64,000 nt of DNA from Onchidella celtica (Eukaryota; Mollusca; Gastropoda; Systellommatophora; Onchidiidae): the NCBI GenBank assembly GCA_963931925.1, contig OZ007581.1, positions 25,149,543-25,213,542 on the forward strand. The letters are read 5' to 3'. Positions 1 through 27,143 of the stretch are shown piece after piece. The notes beneath the pieces were generated by a model. That model was given only the letters and a program-made list of their open reading frames with translations, made no database searches and was not told the DNA's origin. The number at the start of each line of letters is the position of its first letter. Position 1 is the first letter of the stretch. The translations under genes were made by a program, and so were the position numbers.

Positions 1-1223
1 GAACAAGTCTGTCTCACTAGTTCAGGTTCAGGGGTATCAAAACTGTCCTGAGCCAGCGAGACCTGGCCCTCTAGCCAAAACAGACGGCAAAACAGTCATG
101 ACTCAGACCATAACTAGTCTAAATGTGAGTAAATATGCGTATGATGGAGCGATCCAGTTACTGGGTGAATAAAGGAAATCCGCAAAGGTAAAATCTGGCA
201 AAAAGAAAAAGTTGTACCGATACAACGAAACACAAACTAAAAGAGAGGACATAAAATACAACTTTTTCTTGTTGCCAATTTTTGCCTTTGCCTGTAGCCT
301 TGCTGCGATCCCACAGTTACATGATTGTATTCTGTTGTTTTTTTATATTTCGGACATCCGTAAAATACGCAGGCCCGATCTGGACCATTAATTTTTGACT
401 GCACCATCCACCATCCTCCCAGCTCATCGTATTTCTGACGCATATTTCTTCTTGTGTCCCCACCTCCGTTCTTTTGCCTTTTTTCTGCTGAGCGTACATT
501 ACAGATGGCAACATAGTAGATGAATGAATGAACAGAGTTTGAGTGTGCGAGTGAAAATATAAAACAAATGCCTACGCAGATGGACACGTTGTAAATTACA
601 AAATGGACACCCAAAGGAATTGATCGAAGATATCTTTCTGGATTATTCTAATCTCTGTTATACACTAAGCAGTTTAATACTTCAGAATGTCTTTAGTTTG
701 TTTTGTCTTTTTTTTGGAATGAGAAGGGTCAGCATCAGGTTTTTGCCCGAACAGTGGGAGTTTTACTTGACACTGTCGATATTTTATGTACACCAACAGT
801 CTGTCCTATGGAAAGGTCGGAGCTGTGAGGGGAAGGAGGACGGATGAGGACATCGTCATGTAGTCAGGGGTATCCTTAGGCGTTGTTGCGCCCAATTAAT
901 TACAATCATTGCCATGCTCTGTAAAGCCTGCAGTGTGGTGTGAAGTGGATGTTGCAATGGGCTTTTGTGCGCGCTTGACAACATTAGATTATCCCAACGC
1001 GGGACCTCTTTAGGCGCGGGCCCAATAAATTGGGAGCAAGTGGTCCACGTTCCTTCAAGCGGGCCTTGGAGATAGTTCAATTTAGTTTTCAATAACAGAA
1101 GAGCGCACAGTTTTTTGAGTTATCAATAACACGGCCTAGGTTTTGTGCACGTCACCGATTGATCTCATGAGATGGTAAGGAGGTAGGTAAGGAGGGTAGA
1201 TGGGGACATTACACGTGTAGTAC
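1..1223. other. No gene recognised; probable gene A intron or 3' flank
   Basis: This stretch follows the last visible gene A exon, which ends at a GT donor at 1223-1222 on the minus strand. The paralogous gene B has its terminal exon about 600 bp after the equivalent point. I looked on the minus strand for a counterpart of that exon (a segment like HFTWPKWHKS) and did not find one. The terminal exon of gene A is therefore beyond the left edge, or lost. Short open frames here show no recognisable domain. Confidence 0.5.
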
Positions 1224-15961
<14,738 letters not shown>

Positions 15962-17159
15962 CTGTTGAAATACAAAGTTGAATGTCGTTAATGCCAAGAA
16001 GACTGAAATTTATGAAGAATCTGTGTACATACCGGAATTACGTATTCTATCCAAAGACAAACTGTACATGAATATTAGGGACAGATCATTCTGGTTTGTT
16101 TTCTTTTTACATGTGCTCGGCGTATGGACCCTGGCAGATCCACATTGCATGGTGTCATGTCTGTTTTGCGTCGGTTTTCTGGACATCGAATTAAACGGGA
16201 CATCGAGAAATCCAGACTTCGCAGATTTGACATAATAGGTAAATAGAGAGGACCCATGTGCAGACATTGCTGACTTTTTGCATTTGATAACATACATGAA
16301 AGGCCTTACTTCCTTTATAATAATTATGATGATGCCATCACTTTAAGAATTGGTTCTAAATTTGAAACGCATAATTTGGTATCCGGTGCTCTGGATTCAA
16401 AACGCTTTGTAATTTAGGGAAGAGCAATTTTTCGTTGTTAATATAAATTTTAACAATCTTATGAATTGTTTATGACTCATGTGATAGCTGGGTGCTTCTG
16501 GTAAGGTCTCCCCCTGTCATGTCGCTCTGACTCGTCAGGTAAGTCGTCAGAAGACATTAGCCAGGCAGCACACCACAGTGACTTCAACATTGGGTCGACA
16601 TTGGTGTTTTTCCGGGGTTCTAGAAGATGTCAGGAAGTTAAAGACCCGAAACATTTGATGAAAGAATCCATTCTTCCTCTGAAGATCGTCATGTGCCCCG
16701 CTCCACATGAGGAGTTTCTTACCATTGTCTTTCGTCTTTCTCTTTCCCAGCACACTCATCCGGTCCTCATGTCCACGTGCTTTATCTAAACCCAAACTCA
16801 AACTATTATTTTTTGGGCCACTTCAAGTTAGTTTCGCATGTTTCAGAACTTTATACAAGACCGTTTGTGTGGTGCACTAGAGGGTTAAAACGTGGTTTTT
16901 ACCAGCGGCTTATAAAAGCTAAAGCTGTTATTTCAGAAGTTTCGGCTCGGATAAGAAGCGAAATACAGTAACAATAACCCTTACATTCTGTGAAATCAGA
17001 TACATGTAGTTTAATTTGAACGTTTGATGATAAAAAGCCGATGTTGAGAAGAAAAGGACAGCCACAAAATTATTGACCGCCGTGCTTTTGGACTTTTGCC
17101 CTTTTGCCTTTATTCTGCATTCCTGAGTCGATTCATATCTGTCAGCCATGGGCTGTTTC

Positions 17160-17267
17160 GCAATTCAATGCAATGGATCCGCAGGCATATATAATAGTGC
17201 TTTCTTCGGATATGCAAGAAGTCTACATATTCGGTTAAAATATGTTTTATTGATAGTTGAATACACG
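17160..17267. repeat. Repeat family D, copy 1
   Basis: The segment containing AGTGCTTTCTTCGGATATGC and GGTTAAAATATGTTTTATTG is the reverse complement of 21303-21395 with few differences. The two copies flank, at about 4 kb, the mariner-like element and the GCCCGG repeats. Confidence 0.6.
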
Positions 17268-17492
17268 TCGTCGAATCAAAGGGCTGGGTTTGAAGAACAA
17301 TCCAACGTTTGCTAATTCAATTTCGTATGTCATAAGACTATCTAAGGCACTTCAGTCTTAAGTAATCTTACACCATCTGTTGGTCACCATCTCTTCACCG
17401 CTGTCACGTCAGTAAATCATTTCAGCAGCCGTTCCTTTTAATGTCATTGATTTTTTTTGTTTTTTTTTGTTAAACTTTGTTTTCTTTAACTA

Positions 17493-19646
17493 TAGTTCGT
17501 TCCAAAATTCATGACCACAGAAAAACTTCATTTTCTCAAAAAAGACTTTACATTCAAATTTGAGATTTTGCATGCAGTGTTAGAATTTCAATGACGTTAT
17601 GAAACCGAGAAATGAAATTTGCAGCTTTTATAGTTTTCTCAAAGCGGTGAATTCCTTTGATCTTTTCGGCTTTTTTTCTTTCAGATAACAGCAGATTGAA
17701 GAATATTTACTGTAATGTCATTTTGAGTGCATTATCGCGCTGGTTTGTCAGTGGCGTAGCAAACAGGTGTAACAGGGGGGCCATGAGCCGCCTAGGGTCA
17801 TAGCCTAATAGTAAAACAACTGTTGATGGGATTGATTCAACAGGTGGAGCGAGGTTGATTTGGCACGTCAATATAAAGTTGTGCTGTATGTTTAGATAGT
17901 ATGTTTGATTAATTGTCTAGCTCTGAATCCGACGATTCCAGAGGATTGATAACAATATTTGGTTGGATGAAATTAAGTCCTTCGTTTTGCCAATATTCTC
18001 CTTCCAAACGCATTGTATGGTCTTCGCATTTGGTGAAAAATTCTCTATCAATTTCTGTAATAGCTGCGCAGGCAATGTTTTTGACGTCTGACATCTTGAA
18101 CGTTGTATTTTCCTTAGCGACCTTCCCTTTGACTTTAGCCCACACGAGTTCAATGGTAAGGAGGCCACCGCAGGCTTGTGTGTCCAAATTGATGGATAAT
18201 CTTGTCGACCTGGAATATTATGGAGTTCTTATTTTTTCGCACAAGAGAAAGCAACTCTGGTTTAAGATGAGTTGAGCTGAGAGGAATATTTTTCTTCATC
18301 AGCCATGCCTTGACATCGTCTTTCTTGCTACTGGATGTTGGAGTTTTATCATCGTCTGACTTGATCTTGTGGTATGATGCGTTGTCCATAACCAAACATG
18401 AAGGTCTGTCCAGTGAAGGAAGAAAGAATGTTCCAACCAGTTTTTAAATATGGTTCCATTCATTGCTGCATGATAGTCTCGATTATCCATTGAAATTGAA
18501 TTATAAACGAGCTCTGAGATTTGGATGAGCCCCTGATTTCTGCTTCCAGCATGCTCTGTTATAATTCTATCACCTTTACTGGTAGGAATATTTCTCCTGT
18601 GCTTTCCGTCTTTGGACTGCCATTCCTTGTCATATGTATGGTGAGCATTGACCCATGTTTCGTCCAGGTAGACCATATCAAAACCATTCGTGCGCTTTTC
18701 CTTTATTTGACGCAGGTACTTACTTCTCGTTTCCACTAGGTGAGCTCTTTCACAAAGTAAGTTTCTGCCGGATGAAGATTTCTTGAATGCAAAGCCCATG
18801 CTTCTAACAATCCTCCACGAACGTGTTTTTGAAATTTGAAATCCATTTTCTTTCTGAAGATGAGATCTAAGCTTTCTCAAAGTGACGAATTCTTTCCTCT
18901 GAAACATGCTTTCAATTTCTCGCTTTATCACGTCCTTATCAAAATCATCTATCTTCTCCTTTCTTCCTCTTTTCGACGGGGTGGACGCAATTTCTGATTC
19001 TTGCAACCATCTTTTGAGAGACTTTAGACCAATTCCCAAAGCATGTCGAGTCCTTTTAAATTGGTCATTGATGTCAACATAAAGACAGTCATGCCTTGTT
19101 TCTCGTGTGAAATATCGGAACAATTTCAAAGCAACACTTCTAACTGTAGAAAATTTGTACTTCAACGCCATAATAGTGAAATATAGTGTGATTGATAATG
19201 AAAAATACGAGTTTCAACGGATTGAATAAAAACGCCACTGAAAGATTCAACTGTTGTACATCAACTGGTGCGTCAGCGTGACGTCATAAGTTATTGAACG
19301 GAAGGCACGTTTTCCTTGGTGCACACAGTCTGAACGTAGGGGATTTCATGTAATTACGACTGTTTTGGTTCCCGACATCGATGATTTCCGTTCATTTGGA
19401 GTGAGTCAGCACAAATTGAGATTATTTAGAAGTGTAAACTATCTAACATTCTACTTAGTGTGTTGCTGTAGTATTTTATATAGCGTTAAGAGACAAAATT
19501 TAAAACTGCTGGTCTTTTAGGGGTGCAAAAAATATTGTTTAACGTCACGGATATCCTAAACCTGCATACAAAATTTCACTTTAATCAAACAGACAGTTTA
19601 AAAGATATAAGACAATTGCCATGGTCATGAATTTTGGAACGAATTT
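17493..19646 (-). mobile_element. IS630/Tc1-mariner superfamily transposon (2154 bp), inactive
   Basis: The inverted ends share TTCGTTCCAAAATTCATGAC plus CA, with a TA dinucleotide just outside each end (17491-17492 and 19647-19648). TA duplication is the superfamily hallmark. The interior carries a minus-strand transposase relic at 17909-19171. The right flank continues directly into the GCCCGG-headed repeat, so the element probably inserted at that repeat's start. Confidence 0.85.
17909..19171 (-). pseudogene. IS630/Tc1-mariner-type transposase pseudogene
   Basis: The first 250 codons are open and include an N-terminal helix-turn-helix region (KSLKRWLQESEIA...KRGRKEK) and the first catalytic Asp in VYLDETWVNAHHTYD (D170). 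Near 18411-18418 the frame shifts; the next frame carries the second Asp in CLVMDNASYHKIK and continues to TSLRWPPYH. There the expected segment with the third acidic residue (HCxLNPIE type) is missing. The coding frame resumes in the third frame as IELVWAKVKGK and runs to a stop at 17909. The deletion junction looks like a collapse between two CCATTG-like repeats. With two frame breaks and one catalytic position lost, it cannot make an active enzyme. Confidence 0.85.
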
Positions 19647-19648
19647 TA

Positions 19649-20500
19649 GCTGAGTTACCCGGCCCTGTCCAAGAGAAATACGTTTATTAGCCACTTCGAT
19701 CCCTTAGTGACGTACCTAGTGCGTCACAAAATTGTGCAATTTTTGCTGGTGTGCCGTACCAAGTACATCATGGACGTTTCGATACTCTGGGTTCCCCATA
19801 ACTGTGTAGACGTACCAGGTACGGCATACTAAAACTGCTCTACAAATGCTTTGTATTCAAAGCTATGGGCGAGTACGGACGAAATTCTGAATCAGCATTG
19901 AATTTTACGCAAACTCGATTCCAGTTTTTGGAAATTTCTTTACTGCTAGCGCTTCACCAGAGCAAATAATCTTCGATCAGTTGAGTTCCTCTCGTCACTG
20001 TCGATTTGATCGCAACTTTGTGACCTTGTATATTGCTTGAGATGAAAAAACATGGCATATTTAGAAACTACATTCTATTTCCTTTCAGAAAATGTATCCT
20101 TTTGTGGGGATAACTGTACAAATAAACTCATCACAGTCAATTTTAAAACATAATTTTAAAACCCACTCGCGCTGTCGTAAGAGCTAACCAATTTAGCTAA
20201 AAAACCTTTCGTACACAGGAATGCAAAACGCCTCGTAGCGAAGGGGTTAGTTTCCGTGTTGGGTGAATGTAATGGATTTGCTTGACTTTTCCCATTCCTT
20301 TAGGTTATTTTTTTGTTTTGTTTTTGATGTTTGCTTGTATGTTTTTAGATAAGTCTTACTGCATCCCCTTTGCGCTTTGGTGCCCCGCGCGTCAGCATTC
20401 ATGAAATGACAATAATTTGCACATGAATCAGTGTGTTAAATAGTGAACGCCGGAGGTGATGACATCATCATGTTCGTGGAAAAGAAAGGATCGATCACTT
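19649..20500. repeat. GCCCGG-headed interspersed repeat, copy A (interrupted)
   Basis: It starts GCTGAGTTACCCGGCCCTG and matches 20724-21000 of copy B in order, once the 19691-20246 insertion is removed. Shared stretches include the T-rich segment with TTTTTAGAT(A/G)AGT and AAATGACAAT(A/G)ATTTGC(A/G)CA. The class is uncertain; the head hairpin and AT tail recall unclassified or Helitron-like repeats. Confidence 0.6.
19691..20246. mobile_element. Nested non-autonomous DNA transposon with 4-bp TTAG duplication
   Basis: This 556-bp insertion has inverted ends CCACTTCG / CGAAGGGG and is flanked by TTAG on both sides (19687-19690, 20247-20250). The orthologous place in copy B reads TTTATTAGTTTC with a single TTAG (20763-20766), giving an empty site. 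Internally it has palindromic GTACC(T/A)(A/G)GT(A)C motifs. A 4-bp TTAN duplication would fit a piggyBac-like element, but no transposase is present. Confidence 0.72.
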
Positions 20501-20723
20501 CGGGATGGGGCGAAATTAGCGACACAGTACAAAATGTAATTTTTTGGAGGAAGGGTGGGAGGAAGAACAACGGCACTTGTATCAGGCAAGGGTGATTTTG
20601 GTCGAACCTCAGGTTTTGCTCAGTACTGGCTCCTTCTTGTCTAACACATTCGCAGAGATGAAATTGTCCTTAGTTAACTCCGCCTGGGTCATACCCTCCT
20701 CACAAACAGGTATTTTACTTACT

Positions 20724-21258
20724 AGCAGAGTTGCCCGGCCCTGCCCGGGATAAATCGATTTATTAGTTTCAGTTCTGGGTGATTATTATGGACCTGCTTC
20801 ATTTTGCCTGTTCCTTTAGCTTTATTTTATTTTTGTTTGTTTCTTGGTTTTTAGATGAGTTTTACTGCTCTCCCTTTGCGAGTTGACATCCTGCGCATCC
20901 CGTCAGCACCCGTCAAATGACAATGATTTGCGCACGGGTTAGTTTGTTTGTTAGTGTACACATCGCAAGAAGTGATAACGTCATGTGTAGGCGGAAGTGG
21001 GCTATTATTAGAAACATACATCAATATCTTATTGATCGTAAATTTCGGATCAAACGCTCTCGTGAATTTAGTCTTTAATTATAACCGCATTTACCGATTA
21101 ACTCAGAAATAACAAACGGTTTTGTGTGTGTATAGCTATAGGAACAATGTTCGCTATCCCATAATTCTTTGTGCCAAATTTCAGGTCGGTGCGTTGTGTA
21201 GTTTCCGAGTCCATAGGACTATTAGGGGTTTTGTTGTAGCTTTATTATATAGAAGATG
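20724..21258. repeat. GCCCGG-headed interspersed repeat, copy B
   Basis: It starts TAGCAGAGTTGCCCGGCCCTG, a CCGGG/CCCGG hairpin, and ends near TTGTAGCTTTATTATATAGA. The uninterrupted copy is about 535 bp and matches copy A. No open frame spans it. Confidence 0.6.
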
Positions 21259-21302
21259 GGCCTGGGGGAAGATATCCCCCCTAACTGTGTGGCATGCAAT
21301 TG

Positions 21303-21395
21303 CCAACTATCAATAAAACATATTTTAACCGAATGTGTAGACTTCATGCATATATCCGAAGAAAGCACTATGCTTCCGGATCCATGAAAGAATTG
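21303..21395. repeat. Repeat family D, copy 2
   Basis: Reverse complement of 17188-17267: ACTATCAATAAAACATATTT, then CCGAAGAAAGCACTAT. Confidence 0.6.
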
Positions 21396-21413
21396 TTTTT
21401 TGACATGGAACCG

Positions 21414-21690
21414 CAACGCATTCTGTCCTTTCTGAGAGAGGCTAGAATCTACAAATTGATTTAAGATTTTTTATACTCCTTTACAAAACTTTTTCCAGAT
21501 CTGTACCAAACCATTTTTTTAAAATGAATTTTACCAGTGTGTTAAAATTATATGAATATATTTAAATCTGTGTTAAAATTGACAGCTCCGAATACGAGAT
21601 ATAAATAAAGAAAGTGTGCCCAAATAGACCGTGAAGGGCGCATAGTGGCCGTATCGTGCCCACGTGCTGTAAAACTCAAACTCAAACTGT
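21414..21690. repeat. Interspersed repeat family C, copy 1
   Basis: It starts near TGTCCTTTCTGAGAGAGG and ends with AACTCAAACTCAAAC. The same order of blocks (GAATACGA.ATATAAATAAAG, GTGAAGGGCGCA.AGTGG, GCTGTAAAA) occurs at 53950-54236, and the 3' portion at 23289-23432. It may be a SINE or LINE 3' end. Confidence 0.65.
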
Positions 21691-21699
21691 CCCTTCTAT

Positions 21700-23288
21700 G
21701 TGTATACAAAAAAGGTTAAGAAAAGAAAAAGTCGCCAATCTAGTGGTGTATCGTTGATTTTGGCTTTTTGGAGTTGACCATCTAGTGCCCAGACGAAATT
21801 TGTCAATGCTAAAACTGGTAGAAAAATAATGCTGAACTGATCTTAAACAGTTAGATTAATGCAAAAATATAAACTTTTAATGGGAAGAATTATTTGTTAA
21901 TAAAATAGAAAGAGTAACTGTATGAAAGATAGAGCATTTCGGCTCCAGGTGACCTGTTTCAAATATGGTACACTGGGCGCTAGAGTGGGTTACGGTTAAT
22001 GTTCCCTCTTGGCTGTGAGGGTGCCTGACTCCGCAATCGCTGTATTGGTGCCGTGCACATCTGAATAATGCCGCGCATATCAGAATGTTGCACATACGTT
22101 TGAATGTCCCGCCTAGCTTTAAATTTAAAATACTTTTGCTCAAAGCATCAAAAGTTTCACTTAGTGGTTTGGAGAATTCAGAGGCAACGTTGATTACGGC
22201 TATCTCATAAGTGGTCATAGTGAAATCTATTTTTTCACAAAATTACATCATTATTAAGGTCTATCAGTTCTAAAACTATAAGGACATACATTTTTGCCAT
22301 TATTATGCTTGTCTGTGCTTAACAAAATCTCTCTGTAGCCAAACTTCCAAGCTGTCATCCGCAAAATGGGAAGCTTATTGAAGCAGCAGTATGTGAAATG
22401 GAGCTATGACTCCATTATGCATTGATTTATCACAAAATCCGATTTCATTGCCTGTTTGTATACAAAGACCACAGATGGCCAATAGGAAACGAGTGTGTCT
22501 CCTCTTAGCTCAGAGCAATGGCCAACCGATTGCCACTTTACCTCGGTTATAATGCAGCTGATGTCCCTCATAACTTCTTTAATGTTCTATTACTTTTTTT
22601 TTTTTTTTTAAATCGGCATCCTCAACAGATCAATTGCCTCAGATGCACTTAGTATAATCAAGCGGGATTTTGAGTTCGCCGTTATTAATTTCAAATAATG
22701 CGCAGGTAAATATTTCCATAGGGTCAGACAGTGTAAGTAATGAATTTAATGCCGGATTGCATTACAAATACGCAGGCTCGGCCAATAGTGGTTAATAAAC
22801 ATGGGAATAGGAAAGTGTAAACACCCATTGACCAGGCCTGTATCAAAGTTGCAAAAAATTAATATATTATAAAACCTAATCAATATCGGACTTGAAATAG
22901 ATTAATTTTAATTTAAAGTGAATGCTGAGTGACATTTCAAATGTGCGACAGCTGCACATGCGGAGTAACTTTTTTTTTTTTACCTTTTTTTTTCTTCGGC
23001 GCCACCGATGAGCATGTGCACTAGTAAAGATGAAAAAAAAAAAAAGAGAAAATGTTAGGAGAAGGAGAATGAAACGTGGCCTCGGAACTTCCCACGATAG
23101 TGGAAATGAAATTTCGAAAGTTCTGTGACGTCAGCTGAAACAAACCAGTATAGAGAAAAAGACACAAAGCAAGACATCGTGGCCGTTTCCTAGTGTTAAC
23201 CTTTTCACATCGGGGGGGCTCAAGCCTCTAGCATGCCCAGCGTGCCTTTCTTCTTTATAATGACTATTACCTGGGTACAATGTGACAA
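21700..23288. other. No gene recognised
   Basis: AT-rich sequence with a poly-T run (about 22591-22609) and a T/A-rich patch near 22970-23045. The minus-strand 113-codon frame at 21877-22218 has no domain I recognise. Confidence 0.4.
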
Positions 23289-23432
23289 ACTTATACGGAT
23301 GTATATAATTCTATACTAAATTTAACAGCTCTGAATACGAAACATAAATAAAGAAAGTGTATCCAAATAGACAGTGAGGGGCGCAAAGTGGCCGTTGTAG
23401 TGCCGACATGCCGTAAAAACCCAAACTCAAAT
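23289..23432. repeat. Interspersed repeat family C, partial copy 2
   Basis: Contains CTCTGAATACGAAACATAAA, then GTGAGGGGCGCAAAGTGG and AACCCAAACTCAAA, the 3' block shared with 21580-21690 and 54120-54236. Confidence 0.65.
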
Positions 23433-26064
23433 TCACATTCAAATCTGCGTACGCACTATTTTGCGGGTGATTTTTTAAAATTCATTTAAAATCCTCTGAT
23501 AAAACTAAAGTATATTATTTGGTATCATTGGTAAGCTTCCTCAGAGAAGAATAATGTCAATCCTATGTTTACAAACACAAAAATGCAAAGACGATAAATA
23601 TGCGCTACGAAACTGCGTAATAATCCCAGGTGGTGCGGCGTGCCGCGAACAGGTGTGCAAGTGGCCGCACTTTGAGGGCGATTGGTGTATAGGGAAATGG
23701 ATTAAATATTTACGTTACTATATTTAGATTGACTAAAACTAACCGATGTCGTCATGGGACATACGGGCCGTTGAGCATTATGGTAAATCACTGCTGCTTT
23801 GGATTTGTTTGGGCGATTCGCGTCACAAAGACCAGCTGCATGCGAAAGACGTATTTTTTTTGTATACATATAAAGAACTGGAGAAAGCCATGGCATGGGC
23901 GAGAGCCCGTGGAATAGGGCTAAGTTTTGAAGGTAAAAATGTAACAGTTTAGAGCGCTACATTATTATGCTCTGAAACACTCCGTCGGAGAAAAAGCCCA
24001 ACTTACTGAGGTGCACCCGGAACTCATTCCTATCAACTTAACTAAAAGCCAAGTGTCTATCACATCATTCTAAATTTACATTGCATCTTTCGAAGTCCAC
24101 AATGATTTTGGTCACAGTTTATTCACATTGCAAAGGCACAATTTGCCGTCAAAGGTGCACCAAAAACACCAAAGAGCTTCATCCACGATCATAAGGAGGA
24201 TGAAGGACTGGAGCATTTATTGTAAAATTAATGAAATGCCCTTAGGTTTTTATAACAGCATCAGTGCAATGTCATATTTATTATTATTCCATTCTACATT
24301 CTTTCACAATTGTAAAATAATTTTAAAATAAGGATGGTTTTCAAGGCTTGGGAGAGTTGCACTAGATTAAATGATTTTGTTGTGCAATTGTTGACGACAA
24401 TCAAAAATTTTGATATTAGACCTGGGTGTAGTGTTTTATTAGGGATAATATCAAAATAAAATTTCACAGTATTTCTTACTACAGAAAATTTTCACCTTGG
24501 TTCTTGCACATTTTGTAAACTAAATTTATAACGGTGTAATTTCCAAGGCTTCAGCGAGTTACTCTCAATCTTTGTTGGTCGTTGCATTTATTTAATGTGA
24601 TAATTACAGAGATATTCTATTGTTTTGTTTAAACCGCTTTAAAATTAATACACGCATGGATTCTATGAGGTAGAAATCAAATCTTCTGCCCAAGACATAC
24701 GAGGTACTTGTACTAACTATACTTATCAAAACATCGCTTTCTCCCTCCTCCACTGACTTAAGGCCCAAGCTCCATTATTCTACAAGTACTTTGGGGTTGC
24801 TGAATGATCAAATGCACGCTTTTTTTCGACAAAAAATTATCATACATTGCATAAGTCTTCAAATGATTATATATTATAATACACTCTTATAAATGGCACA
24901 AGAAGTCTTTTTCATACTGTCCTCCATATCTCGGACATGTATATTCGTAAGAAAGGAATTGCCTTTGACCAAGGGCTTGCTTGTGTGTGGGTCCTCTCTT
25001 TCATCTGACGTTACACCAAAGAAATAATGATGGATGTGTCCATGGTTCGGTAGAGGTACAAAAGGAAATGCATTTCATCCTGTGGGAGCAAAATAGGAAT
25101 AACTGATTAGTTCAAATCGAGAAAGATTTGTTTTCTTAAGTTCGAATTTATTTAATGATACCTCACAAACAGAGCCTATTTAGTAGTAACTGGAACTGAT
25201 GTGAATGTAATACACATATATTTTCACTTCATATAATACATGTCATAATTCATGTTCAGCGTTTTTAAAACACTGCCTGAAACTTGATAAGATAAACACA
25301 ATGGGTCAATAAAAATCAGACTGGGTTAGATTAGTTGATGCTTAAGAAAACTTGCACCGACAATGAAATGAACCTGAGACCATTTCTTCTATAATAAGAT
25401 TTACGAGAATGTCCCAAAACCTTATTTCAAACACGCTATAAATTATATTTTATTTCTTACTTCAGTATTTATTTCACTTTCGCTTCAAATTGGGTAATGC
25501 CAAGTTGAGTAATGTAGATTTAGCTTAAAAACAAACCCTGCTAAAAATTACTCTGTATCCCGTCGAGTAAATAATTGTATCTCCTATACTGTTGCATCTG
25601 AAACAGTTGCAGTTTATCCAGCTGGCTCTTTCTATATAAACAGATCAATGTGCACTTACTCATGTTAACTTTACTTACAGAGTAGGTCTGAGTCTCTACA
25701 GTTATCATTCAACAAACTGAGGAACAGTTGCTCTAAAACCCTAAAAATAATACATGTCCAAATTTGATGGAATCTATATTTAACAAATGTCAAATTACTT
25801 TCAGTGAGCAATCTCACTTCTGTGTACTGTGTTCTGTTTTTTCTTTTTTCCTTTGTTTTTTTTTTTTTCCTTTTTTCTTTTATGAATACATGCAGGTCTG
25901 ATGATTGTTTGCATTTCCCAAAGTTTTAACAGTAAATAAAGAAATGATGAGATTTTAAAAAGAAAAAGGAAGTGACACCCATTAGCCTCTCCACTTGTGT
26001 TAAATGAAAATACCTTTAGTCATATCTATCAGAATCACTCTGTAAAAACCAGTTCAACTTACCT
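23433..26064. other. No gene recognised
   Basis: AT-rich sequence without supported coding exons. The stretch at about 25295-25345 resembles 47033-47090 (GATAAACACAAT, then TTAGATTAGTTGA), pointing to another old interspersed repeat. Confidence 0.4.
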
Positions 26065-26210
26065 GTGACAGGCAGGACGGGAATGCTAAAAACTGGATAC
26101 TGAGATCCATGCCTTTTGTGCCTCCTTTTTCAATTCAAACCACATTCCAACATCCACATTGACATCATTTTCATTCAGATGTAGGCCAGTGACATCTTCA
26201 ACACTCTAAG
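26065..26210 (-). other. Possible exon of unknown gene
   Basis: The segment is bounded by a TTAG acceptor and a consensus CAG|GTAAGT donor. One frame reads SVEDVTGLHLNENDVNVDVG and then MWFELKKEAQKAWISVSS before a TAG about 20 bases short of the donor. It may belong with the SAP-like exon at 26766-27143, but the phases do not join cleanly. It could be a decayed exon. Confidence 0.25.
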
Positions 26211-26765
26211 ATTAAAAAAAGGAAGAAAAAAAAACCCACTGTAATTAGCCTTCAAATTAGTTGAAAATGTAACTGGATCTAGATCTCTACAGTTGGACTG
26301 CGACTTCATCGAGTCGTTTATTTTTGTTTTGTTTTTCATACAAAGAAATTCGTATACAACTCAAACACGGTAATAACGAATCCGCCTAGTCCACTGCTAG
26401 GGGCATCTATCAGTGGGTGATTTATTTATGAAATTCTAGGGCTTGTGAAAATCCAAGTAGCCTGCTCGTCATGATAGTGCACATAATTCATGCTTGGTTA
26501 CATTAAGTTACACTGTAAACAAACCTTGAAGAGATTTACCTAAGTCGCCCGAGCCAGCCGTAAAATTATTACCCAGCACTTAACTCTATTTGTCAAAAAT
26601 GGCTAAACAGTCATGTTTCCACCGACATAAAATATATAATTTATTTTCGAAAAAAAATCCTACTTTCTGGCACATACCATTTACAACACGATCAGATTTT
26701 GACTCATTAGGTGGTCGTTCATACTGCCTTGTCAATACCTGATTTTAATAACGAGTAGTTTTTAC

Positions 26766-27143
26766 CTACCTTTGCACTAATTCTGGCTTTAGTCCTGTGC
26801 ACTTGATGCCCAGACACTTGAGCCATCTGTGGACCGGCACCACAAGATGATTGTAGGCACTTTCTTGAAAGAATTTTGCTCCCGGAACATGGTCTTCTGT
26901 AAGCTCGGTAGTCTCAAAGAAAGCGTTCGACGGTTCTTTGTTCCATGGCCATAGAATGATGTCATCACGACATAACTTAAATCTCGTTCTCCGTCGATGG
27001 GTTGTAAAACAGCCCTCACCCGAAAGGTGTGGGTGATGTGAAAAGGTTAACGATCCCAGAATTCTCAGTCTGGAGATAAGGAAGAGACGTCTGTTGCAAA
27101 ATGGACGTTTTCCGCACAGCCAAATCGCGCCTGAAGTTGTCAA
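26766..27143 (-). other. Possible SAP-domain exon
   Basis: The end of this open frame reads VVPVHRWLKCLGIKCTGLKP then ELVQR, and is cut by an AAAG|GTAGGT donor. This resembles a SAP motif (helix, small loop with Gly, helix ending in LVxR), a putative DNA/chromatin-binding unit. The preceding part has no clear homology and may be intron. The full gene was not found. Confidence 0.3.
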
